Assembly: GCA_030272155.1 (NCBI GenBank)
Contig: CP126205.1
Span: forward strand, 248,001 to 312,000
Direction of reading: 5' to 3'
DNA: 64,000 bases
From: Tetradesmus obliquus
Taxonomy: Eukaryota > Chlorophyta > Chlorophyceae > Sphaeropleales > Scenedesmaceae
Below, in pieces: positions 32,701-64,000 of this stretch. A model generated the notes under the pieces. It was not told the DNA's origin and searched no databases. It saw nothing but the letters and a program-made list of their open reading frames with translations. The position numbers and the translations under genes are program-made. The stretch's first letter is position 1. Each line of letters starts with the position of its first letter.

Positions 32701-33005
32701 CTTACTGCCCCTCAACAAATCTCACCTGCGTAGTAGGCCAGTGCTGCCTCCACATCGCTGGGCTGCCACTGGTTGCCCTTCTTGGCGTCACTGAAGTTGA
32801 AGCTGAACTCTGCCTCTGCAGGGCCCGCCTCCGCTGCTGCTGCTGCCTCTGCATCAGGGTCAGCCACTGCGCCCTCCTCGGCAGCACGAGCCACCTGCTG
32901 GCTGCGCCTGCTGCTGCTGAAGGCCGGCGCAAAGGGGCGCACGCGGCTGCTGCTGCAGGGGGCCAGCCTGGCGGCGGCGCTGCTCTTTGTTGACAGCAGC
33001 GACAT
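27121..33005 (-). CDS. PRPS5: Plastid ribosomal protein uS5c with long acidic N-terminal extension
   Basis: Thirteen exons, all phases checked: 33005-32726, 31968-31813, 31448-31369, 30963-30709, 30516-30439, 30179-30021, 29697-29527, 29345-29190, 28892-28757, 28423-28332, 28091-27954, 27727-27610 and 27299-27121 (TAA). 665 residues. Residues 1 to about 40 are a Ser/Arg/Ala-rich plastid transit peptide ([20 protein letters not shown]). Residues ~41-490 are an acidic, Asp/Glu/Ala-rich extension. The S5 core is residues ~495-640: [20 protein letters not shown], then [20 protein letters not shown] (double-stranded-RNA-binding N domain), then [20 protein letters not shown] and [16 protein letters not shown] (C domain). 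It belongs to the 30S subunit decoding region. Chlamydomonas plastid S5 is also reported to be greatly enlarged. At least 8 of the 12 introns contain copies of adjacent exon edges. It shares a 936-bp divergent promoter region with the DHX16 gene. Confidence 0.93.
27376..27425 (-). repeat. Copy of S5 exon 13 5' edge with acceptor
   Basis: Reads CTGCAG then the coding start of exon 13 ([11 protein letters not shown]), 78 bp upstream of the authentic acceptor at 27300. Confidence 0.85.
28107..28147 (+). repeat. (CAG)n tract in S5 intron 10, CTG in gene sense
   Basis: About 11 CAG units on the plus strand; because the gene reads leftwards the sense-strand repeat is CTG, placed shortly before the exon 11 acceptor. 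Confidence 0.9.
28203..28245 (-). repeat. Copy of S5 exon 11 5' edge with acceptor
   Basis: Decayed copy of the exon start coding VVK..KIMGFRC, upstream of the authentic exon 11, still preceded by an ACCAG acceptor. Confidence 0.85.
28628..28676 (-). repeat. Copy of S5 exon 9 3' edge with donor
   Basis: Codes [12 protein letters not shown] followed by GTGAGT, like the authentic exon end at 28757, about 130 bp downstream of it. Confidence 0.85.
29074..29112 (-). repeat. Copy of S5 exon 8 3' edge with donor
   Basis: Codes [15 protein letters not shown] followed by GTACGG; the authentic edge is at 29190. Confidence 0.85.
29902..29953 (-). repeat. Copy of S5 exon 6 3' edge with donor
   Basis: Codes [15 protein letters not shown] followed by GTGGGTGG; the authentic edge is at 30021. 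Confidence 0.85.
31018..31190 (-). repeat. Two copies of S5 exon 4 5' edge with acceptor
   Basis: The copy at about 31190-31100 codes [20 protein letters not shown] and keeps the reading frame; a shorter copy is at 31062-31018. Both follow a GCAG-type acceptor, as does the authentic start at 30963. Confidence 0.88.
31674..31735 (-). repeat. Copy of S5 exon 2 3' edge
   Basis: Codes [16 protein letters not shown] against the authentic [16 protein letters not shown] at 31813; the donor has decayed to GGATGC. Flanking DNA holds repeated GGTTTGACC-type units (31637-31806) that look like a further local tandem repeat. Confidence 0.8.
32040..32092 (-). repeat. Copy of S5 exon 2 5' edge
   Basis: Codes [16 protein letters not shown] against the authentic [16 protein letters not shown], upstream of the exon 2 acceptor at 31969. 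Confidence 0.8.
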
Positions 33006-33941
33006 CCTGCAAGCGCTGCTCAGCTGTCTACAACACCTGCAGGGGTAACATACACATCGTGCAAGGCATGTGAGGGGATGTTTACGTGCTGGGGCTGGGC
33101 TGAGCAGGAGTGGACGCCACTGCTGCTAGTCCAGTGGCTGTGGCAGCAGCAAGCGACAGAACGCTGCCGCTGCCGGTTCTGGCATGCACATTGAGCATGT
33201 ACATGCCATTCCGACAAATCGCGGGCTGAATGACTGCCTGTTGCGCTGCTGACGAGTTGGCAGGCCGACTGTCGCCAAGTCTGGCCACAAGTGTTGCTGG
33301 TGGGCGGTCCACGCCCGCTGCCCTGCTTATGAATGAGCTTTTCTAACAGCATTATGTTCAATATCAATAGCCTGCTACGGATTTGAGTTGCTCACCACAC
33401 GGGAGAGAGGTCGAGCAGAAAGCACGGCCGCCCACGCTCTGTGTGTGAATGGGTGCCTGTGTGCAGAAAGCAACGACCTAGTGGGCTTCCTTGAGGGCGT
33501 GCAGCGACTCTTCACCGAGCGGGATGCAACAGCCACCAGCAAGGCAAATAACGAGGCCGAGACCCCGAGTGTTGCGAGGCTGAAGAAACGATGCTTAATG
33601 ATTTCTTTTCGTTTTTATAGAAGATCAAAAAATAAATTTCAAAGCGGTATCAGAATCGAGTGCTTGATTGCTGCACTCACTTGCACTCTGGACTTGGCAA
33701 GTAGTGAGAGCTCAGAGGGTCGATCGCTGCTTTAAGCCGTAATCAATGTATCCATTGGTCAAATGTGTTTTAGCATGTGACAACTGCACGCCTCTCATGT
33801 ACTTGCCCACTGTCGAGTTCCTTTGCTGCTGCTGTTGGGTGCAACACCCAGCAACTAGCCAAGCACACTAGGCACTGAATCCGCTCCTATTATCCCAGCA
33901 ACCGCCGGATTTAGTCACCAAAGCATATCAAAACCCACAGC
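33006..33941. other. Divergent intergenic between PRPS5 and DHX16
   Basis: 936 bp between two outward-facing start codons; the promoters of both genes must lie here. It includes a palindromic TTGGGTGCAACACCCAG element at about 33835-33851 resembling the ones near 6510-6546. Frames here (such as 33388-33735) have no recognisable content. No clear TATA box is seen. Confidence 0.45.
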
Positions 33942-55719
<21,778 letters not shown>

Positions 55720-56996
55720 GCGGCGGTCAACGGCAGCGGCAGCAGCAGCAGCAGCAGCTACGCCAAGGACATCCGCGATTATAGCAAGATGGCCGAGGCC
55801 ACGGATGCAGTGCGGCAGGCACCCAGCAGCAGCTGCTGCTGCTGCTGCTGGAGGAGGCATTACGCTTATTGGCTGGCAGGCTGCGCTGGTGTTGCTTTTT
55901 ATGGTGTGTGCGGGTTGTGTTTTTTGCGAGTCATCCAAACGCAGCGAAGCAGGTGCTGCTGGCCAGCCAAGGCCATGGCATCGTATGTGAGACTGGACTG
56001 TCACAGACTTCTATGTGACACGCTTGCCATCTCAGGCCTTGCTGACGGAAATCGGCAGGATGTGTGCTGCTGCAGTCCGTGCCTCGAGCTCGGTGGCGTT
56101 ATTGCACTGCACCTCAGCTGCGGCACCTTCCGGAAGTACCAAGTGCAGCAGTGCACCATGATGGGAGATGTTTTGGCAAGTTAATCGCATGTACACGCCA
56201 GCGTTTGCAGGTGCTGTACCAGTACAGACAGTTTCAGCGCAATTCCTCGAGCTGTGTACAGCACAGAAATGCCTGCAGCAGCCTTAGACAGTTGCTTGCA
56301 TGCACCTTCCAAAGAGCTGCCGTGGTGCTCTGTGTTTCATGTGCAATTTGATGGCGGTTGAACCACTGGCAGGTGCATTTGTTTGATATTGCAGGCATTT
56401 GAACGTTACTCTGGTGCTACAGTAATGTCCAAGGCTTTCATTATTGGTTTACCCAACGTCGGCAGTACATTGCCTTTCGCGGTGTGAGTGAGCGTTGTGT
56501 TGCAGACAGATTTTGCATTGTCTTTCTTGCAACTCTGTAAATAGGCTTTTATAGGGCAGGGCAGGGTTTTGGGCCCCGTGTAACGCTGAAACGAGCAGTA
56601 GTAAAAATCCGCGTCTGGTTGTAGGATGAGGGTGTTGCAAACAATTACATTTGGTCACACTTGCACAATGTTTTTACAAATCGTCCGTTCTTATATAAGA
56701 ATATATAACATCCCGTGCGCGCGGTAGCAGGGCCGCCCAGCCTGGGCGACAGCAGCATGCCTGACAGTGTTGCCGTCTCGTCATGGTCGCTCGGGCAGGT
56801 CGCTTCATACAAACTTCTTTTGATAATGTTAGACTCGCAATGCAATGTTTGGGAACTTACGTGCACACAGAACACACAAAGGGTCCAACGTTTCGTCCTG
56901 CTGTTGCGACTCGCTGTATTAATCGCAAATTTTGATGAATCAAGCCAATCGCCTCATTCCTTTTTCACAGGTCTTTTTTATTCTGCTGCACTTGGC
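55720..56996. other. DHX16 3' flank and upstream region of next gene
   Basis: Same-strand intergenic of 1.28 kb. Possible green-algal poly(A) signals (TGTAA) occur near 56535 and 56579. A perfect palindrome TTCTTATATAAGAA (56688-56701) followed by ATATATAAC is a TATA-like candidate for the next gene. No coding region is supported. Confidence 0.4.
56688..56708 (+). promoter_or_regulatory. TATA-like palindromic element
   Basis: Palindrome TTCTTATATAAGAA plus an adjoining ATATATAA, about 300 nt before the ATG at 56997 and set in otherwise GC-rich DNA. Assignment as core promoter is a guess from base composition and position. Confidence 0.3.
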
Positions 56997-57995
56997 ATGG
57001 AGCCATCTGTTGCCGAAGAGCCCTTGATGGATGCGTTGGAAGCGTGGCAGGGCATCGACGACGAGCTGCAAAGGCTGATTAATCTCAAAGACTGGACAGA
57101 AGATGACTGGGATAGTGTGGGCCTTGCAGTGTCGCGCCTGGCTGGCTTGCTGCAGGTGTATGAGCCACCCGCATTCTGCCTCAGGCCTTCTTCCAGCGTT
57201 CCCAAACCGCCGCTATTGGAGCACCTTGGATCGCTAGAATGCAGATGATTAGCAGCAGAGAAGGCTGAATTGCAGTTCGCCATGCGCACGAGCAGGAGCT
57301 CCATCGCCAAGTTCTTCAGCAGCAGCACCATGACAACCACAGTGCTGCTGCTGCAGAACACAGCACACTTCATGTACGCAGCTCACCTTCCAAGCACAGC
57401 AGCAGCAGGGAAGAAGAGGAACCCCTAAGCAGCAGTATGCCAGTTACAACTGCACTGGAGCTAGCGCAGCAGGTCAGCAGATCAGGCCTGCTTTCCAAGT
57501 TGACAGCAGAAGTCAGCAGCACCGCAGACCAGCTGGCTGGCTGGTCTGGGGCGCGCAACATGTGCAGGGCAGCAGCACTGCTGCAGCTGGCACTGGCGGT
57601 GGCTAAGATGTGGCCGCAAGGCAGCCTTATATCCGCAACAGCAGGAGCCCTAGCAGCACCCACAGCGCGCTTGGCAGTGGCTCTGCTGCGCAAGGTATCT
57701 GCTGCCAGTCAAGGCAGCAGCGGCATCAAGCAGCAGCCCATGGTGGAGGCCGCAGCGCTGTTTGCACTAGAGATGATTCAGCAGCTGCAGGATGACGCAC
57801 ATGCAGATTGGCGCTGCAGGGATGACGTTGCCCCTCACCTACAGCGCCTCAAGGCCAGCAGCGAGTTTCTGCTGCTGGTGCTGCTGGTGCTGCGTGCACA
57901 GATGCAGCAGTATCAGCAGGCGCAGCAGCAGCGGCAGCAACAGCGACAAGCACGGCAGGGACACTCCTATGATGCTGCACCTGCCAGCCAGGCTG

Positions 57996-58030
<35 letters not shown>

Positions 58031-59706
58031 GTTGCGGAGGCATTGCTGGGCAGTAGCGCTTATCGCCTCTGGCAGCAGCAGGAGCATGTTTGGCAGCAGC
58101 ACATCAGCACCGATGACATGCTCTCCACCCTGGCTGTGCTTGAGGACCTGCTGCCGTACTGGCTTCAGCAGCAGGCAGTGCCTGCAGCTGCTGCGAATCG
58201 CCTGGCTATGCTGCAGTGGCTGCCGGCACAGTTGCTGCAGCTGGCCGGCGCTTACGGTGTAACTTCAGAGCAAGTCGCATACCGTGTAGGTGATCGGATG
58301 ATGGGTCGCACCGCTTTCCAGCTGGCAGATGCAGCACTGCAGTGTGCACTGAGGCACTGCAGTGAGCCTGAGGAGGTGTGGCAGGCAGCGCTGCGGCAGT
58401 GGGCGCTGCTGGTACGGCAGCTGCTGCCAAGCAGGCCCACCACCAGCAGCAGCAGCACCGGACAGGCAGCTGATGGTGCAGGATCTTCAGCCACCGCATC
58501 TCAGCCATCAATTAGCGGGCCTGCCAGCATTCTCAAAGACTTGCTGCCTGAACTTGTTGGCAAGCTGACAAGCATCCTGCGGGCTTGCGAAGAGAGCAAC
58601 AACCGCAGCAGCAGCAGCAGCAGCAGCAGCAGGGGCTCAGCCTGGCTATGGAGGTGACAGCAGCCCTTGAGAGCTGCATGCGTGCACTGGCAGCAGTAGA
58701 GCTGGACCACTCAGTGGATGACGCTGCAGCAAATATGGTGGCGCTGCACCTCAATGCAGGCGCTGCAGCAGCCAGCCAGCTGCAGTGCTTGCTGCTGCCA
58801 AGCAGCGGCAGCAGCAGCATTGAGGCTAACCACATATGGGCGCTGCTGCAGCAGGCGCAGCTGCCGCTGCTGTGCAGCGTCATCAAGGCCTTTCCAGCGA
58901 GCAAGTCGGTGGAGTGGAGCTACAGAGAAACTTCACAGCCGTCTCAGTTTGATCGCATCACCGAAGGCACTGATCAAGGTGTTGCAGCAGCATGGAAGCA
59001 GCTCGCAGCGCTGTCTTTTGAGCGCACCATGGTCCTCGGCAACGACCGGGCCAGCAGCAGCAGCGCGCTTGCTGATCTGTTGCCGGTGCTGCTGTTGCTG
59101 GCACGCTGGCTACGCGTGCGCGCGCTGCAGCTGCAGCGTGCGTGCGACTTCGCTCGGAATGATCTGGATGTTTTGCGCAACTTCACAGACACAGCTAGCT
59201 CGCGGCCTAGCCCTGCATCTGCTCAAGACCTTGAGCAGATGTTTGCTGCGGGCTTTGAATCAAGCGGCCGTGACATGCAAGCAGCAGCGGAGTTCGTTGG
59301 CACAGCAGCCAGCAATGCTGCCGGCCACCTCGGGTGCATCCAGGGCTTGGCTAGGTGCTGCTGTGGAGAGCACTCAGAAGCAGCAGGAGCCATGCAGCAG
59401 CTGCGTTCACGATCGCTGGACATGTGGGGTGAGGCCAGCACTGTGTGCAGCACGCTGTCATATGCACTGCTGCTGCCCGATGCGCTGCTTGCACAGGGCC
59501 GCACACTAGCACCTTCCCCAGGGCCCACCTTCGGCGACAGCAGCAGCTCTGATGCTGAGCACGAGCGCTGCCGTGCTCAGTTTGCTGCTGCAACCAGCTG
59601 CGAACAGCTGTGGCACGTGCTGTGCAGCTATGGGGCGCTGCAGCAGCTGCCGCAGGACGCACTGCAGCTGTCTGAGCAGCTGCTGGCGGGGCTGCCTGTG
59701 GGCTGA
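56997..59706 (+). CDS. Unknown helical protein with apparent frameshift in a CAG run
   Basis: Exon 1 is 56997-57155 (53 residues, MEPSVAEEPLMDALEAWQGI, ends LLQ|gtgtat). Exon 2 opens near 57290 (ELHRQVLQQQHHDNHS and RSSPSKHSSSREEEEPL are clearly coding upstream of the first in-frame ATG at 57437). It runs to a stop at 58657, but coding resumes in another frame within the CAG/AGC run at 58603-58631 (LSLAMEVTAALESCMRALAA) and continues to TGA 59704-59706. Together these would make about 850 residues. The sequence is Ala/Leu/Gln-rich and largely helical with Gln and Ser runs; LLARWLRVRALQLQRACDFARNDLD is well-ordered. No family is recognised. The shift could be an assembly or base-call error in the repeat, a real mutation, or two genes; a splice solution was looked for and not found. 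Confidence 0.6.
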
Positions 59707-61231
59707 TGCTGCAACAACCCAGGCTGCAGCAATAGTGATGGGCCGAGTGAGCGGGCGCTGGTGGCGCGCAGGGGCTGCGTGTGTTCTGGCTGCAGGACTG
59801 CAAGGTGGGTGGCGAACTGCGTTGTGTAGACTCGAGGTTGTTGATTGATAGTTGTGGTAGCAGCACTGCAGTTCTGGGGGAACCACAGTATCACAACAGA
59901 CCCAAGGGCTGTTGCTGCAACTTTCTGCTGTTTTTGGCAGATACATGCCAGGCTGCAGGTTGGGAGCAACTTGACATCCAGCGCTTGAAATACAGCAGGT
60001 GCCGCCGCTTGTTTTGGCTCCTGATGTACATTGCCTGCCAGTCGCAGCATCATGTTGTAAGTGGCGGGATGCACAGCAAGCATGATGTTACAATATAATC
60101 AAGCACATCTTGTACGCGGCCTGGGTGCAGGTACTGCTCTCGCGCCTGCCAGAGTGCGCACTGGAAGCAGCACAAGCCCGTGTGCCGCACCCTGTCAGCA
60201 GCTGCAGCAGCTACACCTGACCCAGCGCCATTGCCAGCAGCAGCAGCACTGGCAGCGTTGGTGGCAGCAGCTGGGGCGGGACCAACATCCCATGGAAGCA
60301 GTTTCAGGCCAGTGCTGTAGATCGGCAGGTGCTTGCACTGCTGGAGCAGCGCTGCCTGCGGCTCCTGCAAGCAGCTGGCAGCCCAAATCCCCCAGTACAG
60401 TAGCAAGTGCGTTGTGTTGTGTGTACGTATGTGTTGGTCCCCTTCAAGTCTCTCCTTACAAGAAGAAACAATTGCTATGTGAGAGTGGGCGTCGTGCCCG
60501 ACGCAGGTGGCGCTTGTTGTGCGTTGAGTGCCTTTCAATCACCATGGTGGGGCTATCTTGTTAGGAGTGACCCTCGTCTGTTGTAACATGCTTGCAGCAC
60601 ATAGTGCCCACAGGGCCTGTGCAGGGCCAAGCCGCTAGGCGGCCTTTTGGCACTTTTGAGAGGTCCCCACCCAGACTAGTGTCATCAACAGCTGCAAGTC
60701 GTTGCCATTGCAGTATCGTGAAGTCATGGCAGCAGTTACCAACCAATTACCCAGTTACCAAAGTAGGGCCAGAAGCAGGAGCATCACCAACAGCGTGGCG
60801 TGACGTCAGCGTTGTGATGTCACCCGCAGCTGATCAGCAGAGCTGCCCAGTTGGTGACAGCTGCCAGCATGGGGTGCAACAAAACACTTGTGTAATGCTC
60901 ATCAATGCGATGCATAGTATGTCTGAAACAACAGGTCGCTTTCATCATGCCGTGTGGTCAAAACCCACCACAGCACACCGCAGCATGCTTTTGAAATGTG
61001 TTACACCAACAAAGCCCCTTCGTGAGCAGCTGCTAGCTTATATCAAATGAATATTGTTTGGAGTTTGTGATCGCCGCATTGAAATCTTGCATACGCGATT
61101 CAACACACCAAGCACTAGTGGGTGTGTCACACGAGCTGCACTTGCCCTTTCAATGATTGGGGTTCCTAGCAAAAAAGAAGAAATAAAGCATGCTGATGGC
61201 GCAGGGCCGCCGGTAGCAGCGTTCGCCAGCC
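59707..61231. other. Intergenic, no supported gene
   Basis: 1.5 kb between two plus-strand genes. A 152-codon frame at 60592-61050 and minus-strand frames at 59628-60083 and 60050-60538 have mixed composition and no motif, splice partner or domain. It should hold the 3' UTR of the upstream gene and the promoter of the RecQ-like gene. Confidence 0.4.
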
Positions 61232-62650
61232 ATGCCTGCTACAGAGTGCAGAACTACAGACATCAGTCAGCAGCTGAAGCAGCTTGCTGGACCAGATGGC
61301 CGTAGTTGGGGCTTCCTGTACTCTACGTATATACCAGAAGATGCAGCTGCTGACGACCAGCCACAACTCAAGCCATCTGGACTGGATGCCAGCCGGTTGA
61401 GTCAGGTGGGCCAGGACTGTTCTGCTCCTGCAGCAGCAGCAGCAGCAGCACCTTCAGCTGCATCCTGTTCACACAGTCATTGCCTGCTTGTGTAAGTTGT
61501 CATCAACTGGGTCGGGCACTGCTGTTGGCCCATGCGCACGTCATGCTGAAGCCCACCCCAGCAACTGCTTGCCATACCGCCTCCTGCCTTCCTGCAGCTG
61601 CTGACCACCATCTGCAAGCCAGCGTCACAGTTCAGAGGTACGCAGCGGGGCCCATTACTACAGCGTAAACACGTTTGCGTACTGCACATCCTGTGCTTCT
61701 GCTGTTGTTTAACAGCTACAGTAGCGTTGCCTACGTTACCATGCCATAGTCATTCAGGATACAGGTCTGCGTCAGAACCAACACACAGCACGCGTGCTGC
61801 CTGCTACCATCCTTTCCTGCAGCGCCCGCACCGCAGCGCAAGCCGGCACCACCGCCTGCAGGAGGCCCCAGCAGCAGCAACCACGCCAGCCAGGCATACC
61901 AGCCATACCAGCCGCAGCAGGTGAGCAACCACTGGATGCTCATGGTTCACCCCTGATGCTTGCGCAGCAGCTGCACACTGATGGGACAGTGCGCTTGACC
62001 CTGCATACTTTATGTTTCGGTTGAGCCAACACCTGTTGAGCAGCCGCTCTTGTCATGTTCGGCCGTCCTACAGGCACCAGCAGCATCAGCAGCAGCAGGA
62101 GGGCCGGGCGCAGGCAGCTGGCAGCAGCAGGGCCCTGGCAACGCAGCAGCAGCAGCAGTAGGCGGACACAACCATGCTGCTGCTGCGGCTGGAGGTGCGC
62201 CAGGCAACAGAGCAGGCGGCGCTGGCGATGCTGCTGCAGTTGATGATGCAGTTGATGACCTGGACGATGATTTCCTTGCTGACATCGACATTGACAGCAT
62301 TGCAACACAGCATGTGCGCCAGAAGGCCACTGCAGGACCCGCAGCAGCTGCCGGCGGCAGCACCCAACAGCCCTGGCAGCAGCAGCAGCAGTGGCAGGGT
62401 GCTGGTGGCAGCTGGCAGCAGCAGCTGAATAATGGGCAGGGTGGGGGCAGTGGCTGGGCAGGAGGTACCAGTGCTGCTGGTGCAGGCGCAGCAGCAGCAG
62501 CATCTGCTGGTGGGGCTGCTGGGGGTGCGTATGGCTTTTCGGGCCCTGGCGGTGGCAGTGCAGCAGGCGGCGCAGCAGGGGAGGGTGCTGCTGGGGGCAG
62601 CTACGGCTCTGGGTTTGGCGCTGGTGCAGCTGCTGGCGCTGGCGGCTCCT

Positions 62651-62684
<34 letters not shown>

Positions 62685-63992
62685 TGGCAGCAGCAGTGGG
62701 GCTTATGGCTTTGGCTTTGGGCCTGGTGCAGCAGCTGGCGCTGGCAGCAATTTTGGTGGTGGTGGTCCTGGTGGTGGTGTGGGTGGTGGAGGGGCATATG
62801 GCTTTGGCAGCAGCACAGCAGCTGGCGGCATGCAGGGTGCAGCAGCTGGCACTGGCAGTAGCTTTGGTGCTGCTGGTGGAGGTGGCGCGTATGGTTTTGG
62901 CGGCAGCGCAGGTGCCGGCATGCAGGGCGCAGCAGCTGGCGGCGACTTTGGTGGCCCACCTGTTGTGCGGGAGTGGGATGTTGGGGGCCTGGGCGGCGCT
63001 GCAGCGCATGCGCCAGACCCCTCGCTGCGTGCGCCTGCACCAGGTGAGGCTCGACACACCAGTGCTCATGTGGCTGGGTTGTGTGGGGTTTGTGCTGCTG
63101 ATGTCGTGCGCCAGCAGCAACACCTTGGTTGGTTGGTTGGGTTGGTCTGTGTGTTGTGCGCATGGACAGCAGTGCACCAGCATCAGTTAAGCAGGGGGCA
63201 ACAGCGGCGCCGCAGCGCGTGCACCAGGCCCCTCGCTGCGCGCGCCTGCACCAGGTGGGAGGCGGGAGACAGCAGTGCTGATGGCTGGGTTGTGTGGTGT
63301 GATGCCGTGTGCCAGCAGCAACACTTTGGTTCGGTTTGTCTGTTTGTTGTGCGCAAGGCCAGCAGTGCAACAGCGCCAGGTGAGAGGGGAGGCCGCAGCG
63401 CTCATGGCTTGGATGCATGTTGTAGAGCGCATGAGTGCTTTTGCTTTGTCTCAGACTTCATGCTGTTTGTGTCGTGTGGCAGCAACACTTGGATGCAGCT
63501 GTGCTTGTCATGCTGTGCGCAGCTTGCAGCAGCGCACTAGCAATACTTGAAAAGCACAATGCAGCATGGCAGGCATGCAGGACACCCACCTGCACAAGCA
63601 CAATTACGCAGTCCTGCATGCAAGCTTAGGATCCTTCCGTCCTCGCCACTGCTGGTGCCTGGTGCCGCCAACTGCTGCCTACACTGTGTGGCTCAGCAGG
63701 CGTCAGCAGTGTGCTGCCGGACTGCCGCGACGTGGCTTGCGTCTCATCCCATCAATTCGACTTGAGTCCCCCACGCCCAAGAATGGCGCAACACTTTTCC
63801 GCCTGTCCACTTACGTCTCCCCGTTGCTATTCTTGGTGCTCTCAACCTTGCAGGCGTCAGCAGTGTGCTGCCGGAGTGCCGCAACGTGGCTGGCGCAGAC
63901 CCTGCCGTGCTGCGGCGCTGGTCTGCACGCCAGGCGTGGACGGGGGAGCTGCGGCAGAAGATGAAGGAGTACTTTGGCAACAAGAGCTTCAG
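61232..63992 (+). CDS. RecQ-family (BLM/RECQ4-like) DNA helicase, N-terminal part only
   Basis: Five exons, phases verified: 61232-61405, 61598-61637, 61823-61920, 62074-63043 and 63854-63992, which ends in a donor; the gene continues beyond the window. 473 residues are visible. The start is ATG 61232 (MPATECRTTDISQQLKQLAG). A Pro/Gln linker and an acidic motif DDDFLADIDIDSIATQH follow, similar to the acidic segment before the helicase core in plant RECQ4. Then comes a ~200-residue Gly/Ala/Phe/Tyr-rich region with repeated AYGFG. The last exon has the RecQ entry region: LRRWSARQAWTGELRQKMKE then YFGNKSFR, equal to the W..F.W...L....FG..SFR (Q motif side) that leads into the ATPase domain. The expected role is resolution of recombination intermediates. 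The catalytic motifs lie outside the window, so the assignment rests on this entry region and context. Confidence 0.55.
63044..63390 (+). repeat. ~190-bp tandem repeats in RecQ-like intron 4, carrying exon 4 edge
   Basis: The exon 4 end (coding PSLRAPAPG|GTGAGG) and the following intron (CAGTGCTCATG..GGCTGGGTTGTGTGG..CAGCAGCAACACTTTGG) recur at about 63205-63300 and, partly, at 63365-63500. Confidence 0.85.
63688..63730 (+). repeat. Copy of RecQ-like exon 5 5' edge with acceptor
   Basis: CAG then GVSSVLPDCRDVA against the authentic GVSSVLPECRNVA at 63854; open reading frame retained over the copied part. Confidence 0.87.
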
Positions 63993-64000
63993 GTGAGGGG

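Noticed and set aside
57155-57275. GAATTGCAG at 57267-57275 as the exon 2 acceptor of the 56997 gene
   Set aside because: It looks like a good acceptor but puts the strongly coding stretch after it out of frame with exon 1; an acceptor near 57290 fits better.
60592-61050. 152-residue plus-strand ORF as a gene
   Set aside because: Mixed composition, no motif or conserved-looking segment, and it lies where a promoter is expected.

Overview
The window looks like nuclear DNA of a green alga, probably of the Scenedesmus/Sphaeropleales type. This is inferred from four things: spliceosomal introns with GT/CAG borders in nearly every gene, very abundant CAG/CTG triplet repeats coding for Gln/Ala/Ser runs, a nucleus-encoded plastid ribosomal protein S5 with a long acidic N-terminal extension as reported for Chlamydomonas, and a degenerate CCCTAAA-type heptamer array. 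There is no bacterial-style operon structure. The species cannot be named from the sequence alone.

Layout, left to right. 1-2999 (-): 3' part missing, a FASTK/OPR-like putative organellar RNA-binding protein. 4180-5253 (-): orphan one-helix membrane protein. 5406-5961 (+): unreported two-exon 79-residue Cys/His-rich protein. 7406-10270 (-): 2-oxoglutarate/Fe(II) oxygenase. 10983-14096 (+): equilibrative nucleoside transporter-like protein. 14440-15400 (-): possible three-exon small membrane protein. 16768-18675 (-): GNAT acetyltransferase. 20014-25761 (-): very large mTERF-like protein. 27121-33005 (-): plastid ribosomal protein uS5 (13 exons). 33942-55719 (+): spliceosomal DEAH-box helicase PRP2/DHX16 (21 exons, 1114 residues, every intron phase checked). 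Its 8.6-kb intron 12 holds an antisense LINE retrotransposon (42353-48468), a tiny poly(A)-tailed insertion and a tRNA-Arg(UCG). 56997-59706 (+): unknown protein with an apparent frameshift. 61232 to the end (+): 5' part of a RecQ (BLM/RECQ4-like) helicase.

The most striking property is architectural. Almost every multi-exon gene carries extra, decayed copies of its own exon edges inside the neighbouring intron. Copies of an exon's 5' edge lie upstream with the 3' splice site still attached; copies of a 3' edge lie downstream with the GT donor attached. Copy number reaches eight (DHX16 exon 16). At least 15 of 20 DHX16 introns and 8 of 12 S5 introns contain such copies. In one case (the transporter) using the second donor would add 43 residues in frame. 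A second pattern is strand asymmetry of the triplet repeats: introns carry CTG on the sense strand, usually running straight into the CAG acceptor, while exons carry CAG/GCA.

Most recognisable genes serve organelle gene expression (S5, mTERF-like, FASTK-like) or nucleic-acid metabolism (PRP2 helicase, RecQ). They are not an operon. Three divergent pairs share intergenic promoters (5254-5405, 10271-10982, 33006-33941).
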